Origin: Clostridiales bacterium
Lineage (GTDB): Bacteria; Bacillota_A; Clostridia; Christensenellales; Borkfalkiaceae
Direction of reading: 5' to 3'
NCBI GenBank assembly: GCA_015055785.1
Contig: SVHQ01000035.1
Span: 1-12,301 of the forward strand
DNA: 12,301 nt
Shown here: piece by piece, positions 7,103 through 12,301 of the stretch
Layout of the letters: each line of letters begins with the position of its first letter
Numbering within the stretch: the first letter of the stretch is position 1
The notes under the pieces: generated by a model
The model's input: the letters and a program-made list of their open reading frames with translations, nothing else
What the model was told of the DNA's origin: nothing
The model's database searches: none
Made by a program: the position numbers and the translations under genes

Positions 7103-7205
7103 TCCCGAATGAAAAGCTATGCTTTTAATATAGCATTTTTTAGTGGGAACTTCATCGCAAATCCCAAGCGCGATGATGAACTATGTTAAAAAGAGGATTT
7201 TTTAC
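7103..7205 (+). promoter_or_regulatory. structured metK leader, possible non-S-box SAM-responsive RNA
   Basis: The first part can form either AAAAGC/GCTTTT (7112-7117 with 7121-7126) or GCTAT/ATAGC (7116-7120 with 7130-7134); the latter runs into TTTTTT (7136-7141), like a weak terminator. The second part forms an H-type pseudoknot: TGGGA (7144-7148) with TCCCA (7162-7166), and TCATCGC (7152-7158) with GCGATGA (7170-7176). The loop strand AAATCC (7159-7164) can instead pair with GGATTT (7195-7200), covering part of the metK Shine-Dalgarno sequence. It does not resemble the S-box, and I could not match it to SAM-II, SAM-III/SMK or SAM-VI by eye. A regulatory role is inferred from structure and position only. 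Confidence 0.5.
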
Positions 7206-8372
7206 ATGAAAAAGTTTTTTACCAGTGAAAGCGTCACGGAAGGGCATCCCGACAAGGTGTGTGACAACATCTCCGACGGACTCTTGGACGCGATTTTAGC
7301 TGCCGATCCTTCTGCGAGGGCGGCGATTGAGTGTTCTGCGGCGTACGACATGCTCTTGATTATGGGCGAAGTGACAACGACGGCGCAGATTGATTACGAA
7401 GCAAAGGCACGAGAAATCATCAAGGAAATCGGTTATGATTTCGGTACTTTTGCATATGACACTTGCAAGATTATGGTGGCGATTCATCAGCAATCGTCCG
7501 ATATTGCAATGGGTGTAAACGCATCTTTGGAAAGAAAGACGCAGGGTGGTGACGAAGCCGATCAGCTTGGCGCAGGTGACCAAGGCATGATGTTTGGTTA
7601 TGCTTGCCGTGAAACGGAAGAGTTGATGCCGCTCACCCTTTCCCTTTCTCATAAGTTGGCAAGGAAATTGACGGAAGTAAGAAAAGACGGTACGCTGAAC
7701 TATCTTCGTCCCGACGGAAAAACGCAAGTGACGGTGGAATATCAAGATGGCGTTGCAAAGCGTGTAGATACGGTGGTTGTGTCCACGCAACACGATGCGG
7801 TGGTTTCGCAGGAACAAATTCGTGAAGATATGAAAAAATACGTCATTGACGCGATTATTCCAGCGGATTTGATGGATGAAAATACAAAAATCTATATCAA
7901 CCCTACAGGCAGATTTGAAATAGGCGGTCCTGAGGGCGATAGCGGTCTTACAGGCAGAAAAATTATCGTAGATACGTACGGCGGCAGATGCGCGCACGGC
8001 GGTGGTGCATTTTCGGGAAAAGACCCTACGAAAGTGGACAGAAGCGCGGCGTATTATTGTCGTTATATTGCGAAAAATCTCGTGGCGGCAGGTCTTGCAG
8101 ACGAATTGGAAATTCAGGTGGCTTACGCAATCGGCGTGGCAAACCCCGTTTCCGTATTTGTGGATAGTCACGGTACGGGTAGGTTGGACGATGAACGTTT
8201 GGCGGAAATCGTAAAAACGGAATTTGACCTTCGTCCTTACAACATTATTCGTAGTTTGGATTTGCGTAAACCCATATTTAAAGCAACGGCGGCATACGGA
8301 CATTTTGGTCGCGACGGCTTCGCATGGGAACGTTTGGATAAGGTGGAAGATTTGAAAAAATACAACAATTGA
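7206..8372 (+). CDS. metK: S-adenosylmethionine synthetase
   Basis: Makes S-adenosylmethionine from methionine and ATP, releasing phosphate and pyrophosphate; a cytoplasmic tetramer. 388 aa, the usual length. It starts [17 protein letters not shown], the conserved opening with the ATP-binding GHPDK motif. Both family signatures are present: [12 protein letters not shown] (methionine/ATP loop) and [19 protein letters not shown] (phosphate loop). The three-domain protein is complete, ending before the terminator at 8414-8445. The frame opens further upstream (GTG at 7143), but the extra residues are unlike MetK and overlap the leader structure. AGAGGA (7192-7197) lies 8 nt before ATG 7206 and fixes the start. 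It has its own consensus promoter and a structured leader, and is divergent from a radical SAM gene that consumes its product. Confidence 0.98.
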   Translation: MKKFFTSESVTEGHPDKVCDNISDGLLDAILAADPSARAAIECSAAYDMLLIMGEVTTTAQIDYEAKAREIIKEIGYDFGTFAYDTCKIMVAIHQQSSDIAMGVNASLERKTQGGDEADQLGAGDQGMMFGYACRETEELMPLTLSLSHKLARKLTEVRKDGTLNYLRPDGKTQVTVEYQDGVAKRVDTVVVSTQHDAVVSQEQIREDMKKYVIDAIIPADLMDENTKIYINPTGRFEIGGPEGDSGLTGRKIIVDTYGGRCAHGGGAFSGKDPTKVDRSAAYYCRYIAKNLVAAGLADELEIQVAYAIGVANPVSVFVDSHGTGRLDDERLAEIVKTEFDLRPYNIIRSLDLRKPIFKATAAYGHFGRDGFAWERLDKVEDLKKYNN

Positions 8373-8413
8373 GCGCACCATGTACGCGTTTAACGATATT
8401 TTAAGGTAAAAAA

Positions 8414-8445
8414 AAGAGGAGCGGACTAAAAAATCCGTTCCTCTT
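8414..8445. terminator. bidirectional terminator between metK and the membrane-protein gene
   Basis: 12-bp stem AAGAGGAGCGGA (8414-8425) / TCCGTTCCTCTT (8434-8445) with one G-U pair and an 8-nt loop. A T-rich run follows on the plus strand and a run of T on the minus strand, so it serves both convergent genes. Confidence 0.92.
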
Positions 8446-8461
8446 AATTTTTTATGTGAAG

Positions 8462-9517
8462 TTATTCTTGCGTGGATTGCGCTTCTTCTTCGCAAGCGGT
8501 GCAACAACATTCCTCTTCTGCGTTGGGCTGTGCATGCACGGTGGCCATAATTTTTTTACCAAGCTTTTTAAAATCCTCTTTCAAGCCGCCAGCTTTTACG
8601 TGTTTTACAAACCACACGACGTCTTTGCCGAATTGTTTATGATCGAAAATCATACAAACTGCGAACGAGAGGGGGGTAACCAAAACAAACACGGGGACGA
8701 TCATCCAGAACCAAGGCCAATATTTTATCTGACCTTTAAATTCACCGATAGGTATGGTCTTAAAGAATTCGGGACAGAAGATAGCCAAGAAATTACCGAT
8801 AGCATCGTTTGTGCCAGGACCCCAAATATAGGAAGAGTTCTTGTAGTTGATATCAAGGAAGTCTTGCGAGCGTAAAGGAATAAAGCCCAATTCGCTTTGG
8901 AAAATCTGGTTAAGAATGATAAAGAGCATCAACAGCAAAAGCCCGATGGGTGCCGATAAAATTCTCTTATAAGAAAGGGTGTGGCGTTTTAAAAGTACCA
9001 TAAGCAAGGGTGCGGCAATTACCATCCAGTGGTGATAATAGAAACGCAAAACGTCCCAAATTTCTTCAATTTGCGTTGTTGCATTGATATTGAAAATACT
9101 GCCGCCGCCTTTTACGATGGGTTCTTGGGGGTAGAACAAAGCGATGAAGCCGCTAAGGACGCCAATATACACCATGTAATCCTTTACGTGTTTATTTTTT
9201 GAGAAGAACAAGAAAGGGAAGAGTGCGATATTTGCGCCACAAATGTTGACAAACCAACAATCGCGCATACCACGGTCTGTAAACACATACGAGCCTGTGC
9301 TATAATCTGCGTAAGGCGGAATGTAGTTCTTTAAAAAGTGTAATATAAAGCCGAGCGCGAGCAAGGAGAATATTACACTATCTTTCACAAAGGGCGAAGC
9401 TTTTCTTAACGCGAAATATAATCCTACGATTGCACCTGCCGAAAGGACAAGAAAGAAAAAGTACCAGAAGTTGAACATATCCACGCCAAAATGGATACTT
9501 GTAAGGAAATCCGCCAT
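8462..9517 (-). CDS. YwaF/TMEM164-like polytopic membrane protein with Cys-rich tail
   Basis: 351 aa, about seven membrane segments (roughly 16-36, 46-64, 88-105, 113-130, 160-177, 187-207, 268-291). It resembles the bacterial YwaF / TMEM164 group of integral membrane proteins. Human TMEM164 is reported to be an acyltransferase acting on ether phospholipids and to depend on an intramembrane Cys and His. Plausible equivalents here are C93 (FVNICGAN) and H162/H163 (RFYYHHWM). A lipid-related function is an inference, not shown. Unlike its neighbour it has an extra hydrophilic segment (about 208-265, rich in aromatic residues) and a C-terminal cytoplasmic tail with EEECCCTAC (C337-C339, C342), a possible metal or redox site. 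The Shine-Dalgarno AAAGAGG, 9 nt before the ATG, is the 3' strand of the leader hairpin at 9527-9580. It is probably cotranscribed with the related gene at 9628. Confidence 0.7.
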   Translation of the reverse strand: MADFLTSIHFGVDMFNFWYFFFLVLSAGAIVGLYFALRKASPFVKDSVIFSLLALGFILHFLKNYIPPYADYSTGSYVFTDRGMRDCWFVNICGANIALFPFLFFSKNKHVKDYMVYIGVLSGFIALFYPQEPIVKGGGSIFNINATTQIEEIWDVLRFYYHHWMVIAAPLLMVLLKRHTLSYKRILSAPIGLLLLMLFIILNQIFQSELGFIPLRSQDFLDINYKNSSYIWGPGTNDAIGNFLAIFCPEFFKTIPIGEFKGQIKYWPWFWMIVPVFVLVTPLSFAVCMIFDHKQFGKDVVWFVKHVKAGGLKEDFKKLGKKIMATVHAQPNAEEECCCTACEEEAQSTQE

Positions 9518-9526
9518 AAAATAAAA

Positions 9527-9580
9527 CCTCTTTTGTGTTTTTGTGTAGCGATTACACTAAATATTAAACACATAAAGAGG
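9527..9580 (-). promoter_or_regulatory. hairpin leader A: paired element that masks the ribosome binding site
   Basis: Read on the minus strand: CCTCTTT, A, TGTGTTT, an 8-nt internal loop AATATTTA, GTGT, loop, ACAC, AA, AAACACA, AAAGAGG. It forms three stacked stems of 7, 7 and 4 bp. The last strand, AAAGAGG, is the only good Shine-Dalgarno site of the downstream gene. The same architecture and loop sequence recur before the next gene (10420-10475). Confidence 0.7.
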
Positions 9581-9627
9581 TAGGTTTGTTGCACGATATA
9601 AAAATTTTTTTAAATAATTGAATAAAA

Positions 9628-10398
9628 TTATTTTTTAGCCGTTTTAATTTTTGCGTATACGGCTTTGCAGGCATAATTGATGCCATAAATAAGCAGAGCC
9701 ATTAAGAATACCGCCGCAGGTGTGAAAATCATGAGCGACCATTTAGGAATAATGCCGTTTTCCACAACGCCGATATACAGTGCGTCTGTTTCCAAGAAAA
9801 ACCAATTGTGGTCAAGAATAGAGTTGCCGAATTTTGCCCAAACGGTGAGCAACACAAGCCCAACAGCCGCTTTCCAACAATTTTTGATATTCAATTGCAC
9901 CTTGCCAAACAAAATGCACAGGCAACCCCAAGCAAGTTCTACGCCGTGGAAAAACATCGTCTGTACGGCTTGATAGCACCAAGGTTCGCCGCTACCCACG
10001 CTGGCAGGGAAAGAAAGATACATCAACGTACCAACGATGGCAAGGACGGCAACGGGTTCTTGGATTTTTTCAAATTTTTTATTAAACTGCGTGAAAGCAA
10101 TAATCGGACAAAGCACCGTGCATAAATGGAAGGGCAGTTTGTCGATTTTCATGCCGCCGTAAACGAAATCGTGTACAAAAAAATCGGACAGGTATGAAAC
10201 GACCAGCGTATAAGCTAAAAAGCGCAACACCTTTTCTTTTTTCTGCATATCTTTGTTTCTAAAGAGGTATGCCGTCAAGAAAATACCGCCGAAAATCAAA
10301 ATCATATACACGATATGCGAAATAGAGAATGGGGTGATGGATATGCCCGTATTAAAATGGGACATTTCAAAAAGCTTAAAAAATAAATCTCTCATCAT
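9628..10398 (-). CDS. YwaF/TMEM164-like polytopic membrane protein
   Basis: 256 aa from the chosen start, with about seven membrane segments (26-47, 58-78, 88-102, 116-130, 142-164, 176-191, 220-243) and a basic C-terminal tail. The family-type core is KLPFHLCTVLCP in the third segment and QTMFFHGVEL in the fifth; C93 and H151 are candidates for the Cys/His pair described for TMEM164. Its Cys falls at the same residue number as in the neighbouring protein, which supports common ancestry, although overall identity looks low. The frame opens at 10467, but that start is inside leader hairpin B. AAAGGA precedes three consecutive ATGs (10401, 10398, 10395); spacing favours the second or third. It lies downstream of asnA on the same strand, with no clear promoter between, and upstream of its relative. 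Catalytic activity is unproven. Confidence 0.72.
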   Translation of the reverse strand: MMRDLFFKLFEMSHFNTGISITPFSISHIVYMILIFGGIFLTAYLFRNKDMQKKEKVLRFLAYTLVVSYLSDFFVHDFVYGGMKIDKLPFHLCTVLCPIIAFTQFNKKFEKIQEPVAVLAIVGTLMYLSFPASVGSGEPWCYQAVQTMFFHGVELAWGCLCILFGKVQLNIKNCWKAAVGLVLLTVWAKFGNSILDHNWFFLETDALYIGVVENGIIPKWSLMIFTPAAVFLMALLIYGINYACKAVYAKIKTAKK

Positions 10399-10413
10399 CA
10401 TTTTCCTTTGTAT

Positions 10414-10475
10414 AAAAAAATTCTCTTTTGTGAGTTTGTGCAGTCCACTATACATTAAACACACCAAAAGAGAAT
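10414..10475 (-). promoter_or_regulatory. hairpin leader B: second copy, with a terminator-like T-run
   Basis: Minus strand: ATTCTCTTTT, G, GTGTGTTT, 8-nt internal loop AATGTATA, GTG, GACTG, CAC, AAACTCAC, AAAAGAGAAT, then TTTTTT. The outer stem is a perfect 10 bp; the middle stem is 8 bp with one mismatch; the inner is 3 bp. Unlike leader A, its outer 3' strand is followed by a T-run and then a separate Shine-Dalgarno AAAGGA, so it could act as a terminator before the gene. Confidence 0.7.
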
Positions 10476-10556
10476 TTTATTGCAAAACCAAGTAAATTTG
10501 TTGTTATTCTTAACATTTTTAATTATGTAAGAAAGAGCAGGATAAAAAAAGGAAAA

Positions 10557-11564
10557 TTATAACAAAACAATGCCGTTTTCTTTGCAGATTTTTTTCGTAT
10601 TTTCGTCCCAAAGAGAAACCTGCACTTCCCCAATGTGTGCTTTGCCGAGAAGAAGCATGGAAAGACGGGATTGACCGATACCACCGCCCATTGTCAAGGG
10701 CAATTCCCCTGCAAGTAAGGCTTTGTGGAAGGGGAGGGTGCGTCTATCGTTGGCGTTTGCTTTCGTCAATTGTTCGTCTAACGATTTTTCATTAACACGG
10801 ATACCCATTGAGGAAATTTCAAAGGCGCAATCAAGCAACTCATTCCAGAATAAAATATCGCCGTTCAAAGCCCAATCGTCGTAGTCAGGAGCACGTGAAT
10901 CGTGCGGTTCGCCCGATTTTAATTTGTCGCCAATCTGCATGATAAACACCGTTTTATGCTCTTTCACGTAAGCGTTTTCACGTTCTTTGGAAGAGAGGTT
11001 GGGATAGAGGTCTTCCAACTCCTGCGAGGTGACGAATTGCACGGTGCGTTTTAACTCCACGTCGATTTGCGGATAACGGCATTTTAAATAATCAAGGGTA
11101 TCGCAAATAGCGCCGACAATGCCCTGCACCACTTTTTTCAAATAATCGATGTTTCTCGTTTCGGGGGTGATGATTTTTTCCCAGTCCCATTGGTCGGTGT
11201 AAACGGAGTGAAGATTGTCCATTTCCTCATCGCGGCGAATGGCGTTCATGTCCGTATAAAGCCCCTCGCCCGCCGAAAAACCATACGAATCAAGAGCCAT
11301 ACGTTTCCATTTTGCAAGGGAGTGCACGACAACGGCGTCCTTGCCCGTTTCTTTCAAGTCAAAACGCACGGCGCGTTCCACACCGCTTAAATCGTCGTTG
11401 AGCCCTGTGGTGGGGTCGACAAAGAGGGGGGCGGAAACACGTTTGAGATTGAGCGCCAAGCAAAGGCGTTCTTCAAAAGTACGTTTTAAAAGACCGATAG
11501 CCGTTTGGGTGTCGTACATACCCAAACTTGATTTATAGCCTTTCGGTATGATAATTTTACTCAT
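10557..11564 (-). CDS. asnA: aspartate--ammonia ligase (asparagine synthetase A)
   Basis: ATP-dependent amidation of aspartate by ammonia to asparagine, through an aspartyl-adenylate; a cytoplasmic homodimer related to class II aminoacyl-tRNA synthetases. 335 aa, close to the E. coli length of 330. Family sequences are recognisable throughout: MSKIIIPKGYKSSLGMYDTQ at the N-terminus, VAPLFV-like APLFVDPTTGLNDDLSGVERAV, VVHSLAKWKR, YTDMNAIRRDEE, HSVYTDQWDWE, PHDSRAPDYDDW and GGGIGQSRLSMLLL (ATP-binding motif 3). The frame could begin at a GTG (11573), but AGGTGA, 5 nt before ATG 11564, is the ribosome binding site and overlaps that GTG, so ATG 11564 is chosen. It is driven by the promoter at 11594-11622 with a short leader and no T-box. 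No convincing terminator follows, so transcription may continue into the YwaF-like pair. Confidence 0.97.
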   Translation of the reverse strand: MSKIIIPKGYKSSLGMYDTQTAIGLLKRTFEERLCLALNLKRVSAPLFVDPTTGLNDDLSGVERAVRFDLKETGKDAVVVHSLAKWKRMALDSYGFSAGEGLYTDMNAIRRDEEMDNLHSVYTDQWDWEKIITPETRNIDYLKKVVQGIVGAICDTLDYLKCRYPQIDVELKRTVQFVTSQELEDLYPNLSSKERENAYVKEHKTVFIMQIGDKLKSGEPHDSRAPDYDDWALNGDILFWNELLDCAFEISSMGIRVNEKSLDEQLTKANANDRRTLPFHKALLAGELPLTMGGGIGQSRLSMLLLGKAHIGEVQVSLWDENTKKICKENGIVLL

Positions 11565-11593
11565 AATTCTCACCTAAAAAGAAAATTTATCAT

Positions 11594-11622
11594 AGTATAG
11601 CACAATTTCACAATGCTGTCAA
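11594..11622 (-). promoter_or_regulatory. promoter of asnA
   Basis: Minus strand: TTGACA (11622-11617), 17 bases, TATACT (11599-11594). The leader to ATG 11564 is only about 25 nt, leaving no room for a T-box or similar attenuator. Confidence 0.88.
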
Positions 11623-11713
11623 CGAAAAACGGAGTGCGGCGTTATGGAAAAGAGCAGTGCGAATATATATCATTTCACGCAATGCATTAACCCAAAAAAA
11701 TGGAATTTGGCGA

Positions 11714-12076
11714 TTATATCGGTGTTCCTACTTCAATTAAGTTCCCATCCAAATCGTAAAATCTGACCACCTTTTGCCCCCAGCTGTGTACCATCAGGTG
11801 ATTGACATATTCGATTTCAGGGTAAAGTGTTTCAAGACGCTCTACAAATTGTTCTATGTTGGGCTCTTCAAAATACAACTCCGACTGATTACTGTTTGGA
11901 ATTACACTTCTTTTTGTGAATTGTTCCCAGTATCCCGATTCCTGTAAATATAAATTATTCGTCAATTCCATATTCCCATCGTTGTCTTGAAGCAGTTGAA
12001 ATCCAAACATATCACTATAGAACTTTAACGCACGCTTACAATCTTTAACAACAATAAGTGTTCCTTTGTATTTCAT
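11714..12076 (-). CDS. VOC (glyoxalase / bleomycin-resistance fold) protein
   Basis: 120-aa single-copy vicinal-oxygen-chelate fold protein. Two beta-alpha-beta-beta-beta halves are visible: MKYKGTLIVVKDCKRALKFYSDMFGFQLL, then NQSELYFEEPNIEQFVERLETLYPEIEYVNHLMVHSWGQKVVRFYDLDGNLIEVG. The closing DLDGNLIEVG is the family signature with the usual metal-ligand Glu. The first-strand position often holding His or Gln is not clearly a ligand here, so metal binding is uncertain. Substrate is unknown; relatives include glyoxalase I, fosfomycin- and bleomycin-resistance proteins and many uncharacterised ones. The frame opens at 12118, but that start lies inside the promoter. GGAG is 6 nt before ATG 12076 and fixes the start. 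It is monocistronic by appearance, about 90 bases upstream of the asnA promoter. Confidence 0.85.
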   Translation of the reverse strand: MKYKGTLIVVKDCKRALKFYSDMFGFQLLQDNDGNMELTNNLYLQESGYWEQFTKRSVIPNSNQSELYFEEPNIEQFVERLETLYPEIEYVNHLMVHSWGQKVVRFYDLDGNLIEVGTPI

Positions 12077-12113
12077 ATCCATCTCCGTCAAATTCTTATT
12101 TATAGATAAATTT

Positions 12114-12142
12114 ATCATATCAAAAAATTGTTAGAAATGCAA
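12114..12142 (-). promoter_or_regulatory. promoter of the VOC gene
   Basis: Minus strand: TTGCAT (12142-12137), 17 bases, TATGAT (12119-12114). It gives a leader of about 30 nt to ATG 12076. Confidence 0.7.
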
Positions 12143-12232
12143 GCCATTTATGACGGAATATGGAAGAGGAAAAACGAGAGGGTATATCTAAAAATAGGAA
12201 CAAAGACAAAAAATTAAACGAAGATATATGAA

Positions 12233-12254
12233 TATATGAATAAGTATTCATATA
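12233..12254. repeat. perfect 10-bp inverted repeat, operator-like
   Basis: TATATGAATA (12233-12242), AG, TATTCATATA (12245-12254). It sits in an AT-rich, gene-free end segment, upstream of the VOC promoter on one side and of whatever lies beyond the window on the other. There is no T-run after it, so a protein-binding site is more likely than a terminator. Confidence 0.5.
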
Positions 12255-12301
12255 CAAATTAAAAAATTATTTAGGTGCAAGGGGTGTGAAGGGGTAGGTG
12301 C

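Noticed and set aside
7098..7205. S-box (SAM-I) riboswitch before metK
   Set aside because: The leader is only about 100 nt and lacks the S-box core and four-way junction; only the compact pseudoknot described above is present.
7296..8510. Long open frame (404 codons) on the minus strand opposite metK
   Set aside because: Its product is rich in Arg, His, Phe and Cys with no domain, and it is the antisense shadow of the unambiguous metK gene and the adjoining terminator.
11642..11773. 40-codon plus-strand frame starting at the ATG near 11644
   Set aside because: No ribosome binding site; it runs antisense into the VOC gene.

Overview
This looks like a chromosomal stretch from a low-to-moderate GC Firmicutes bacterium, probably a gut-type member of the Clostridia. 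That is inferred from the strong AGGAGG-like ribosome binding sites, the near-consensus sigma-A promoters (TTGACA-17-TATAAT), and the gene set: ABC-F, AsnA, a PflX-type radical SAM protein, SPFH plus Arc-type regulator, and a GH78-like glycosidase. No phage, insertion sequence, CRISPR array or rRNA is visible. Most genes are ordinary housekeeping or peripheral metabolism. The interesting material lies between and in front of the genes.

Layout. At the left edge (3-1454, +) is the C-terminal part of an alpha-L-rhamnosidase-like glycosidase; its frame runs off the window. A roughly 700-base gene-poor stretch follows, with two tiny ORFs that have good ribosome binding sites and a bidirectional terminator (2016-2057). 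From 2148 to 2518 on the minus strand there is a tRNA-Ser(UGA). Its perfect promoter lies about 250 bases upstream. The DNA between promoter and tRNA is built from broken, insertion-bearing copies of the tRNA's own 5' part plus a 4 x 8-bp microrepeat. Next come an Arc-type ribbon-helix-helix protein and an SPFH membrane protein (2593-3865, -, one operon) and an ABC-F ATPase (3961-5862, -).

Centre. A PflX-type radical SAM protein (6085-6969, -) is transcribed divergently from metK (7206-8372, +), each with its own clear promoter. metK has a leader of about 100 nt with no S-box. That leader can form a compact H-type pseudoknot, and one strand of the pseudoknot can alternatively pair with the metK Shine-Dalgarno sequence. 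A 12-bp bidirectional terminator (8414-8445) separates metK from the genes to its right.

Right part. Two adjacent, related multi-spanning membrane proteins of the YwaF/TMEM164 type (8462-9517 and 9628-10398, -) lie downstream of asnA (10557-11564, -). Each of the two membrane-protein genes is preceded by a copy of the same roughly 55-nt three-stem hairpin leader. The two leaders share architecture and loop sequence, while their paired bases differ in a compensatory way. One copy buries the Shine-Dalgarno site; the other ends in a T-run like a terminator. I consider this repeated leader the best candidate for an undescribed regulatory system in the window. A small VOC/glyoxalase-fold protein (11714-12076, -) and an AT-rich end with a perfect 10-bp inverted repeat close the window.

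For metK, the radical SAM gene, the VOC gene, asnA and the second YwaF-like gene the longest open frame starts too early. Promoters, leader structures and Shine-Dalgarno sites place the starts given here.
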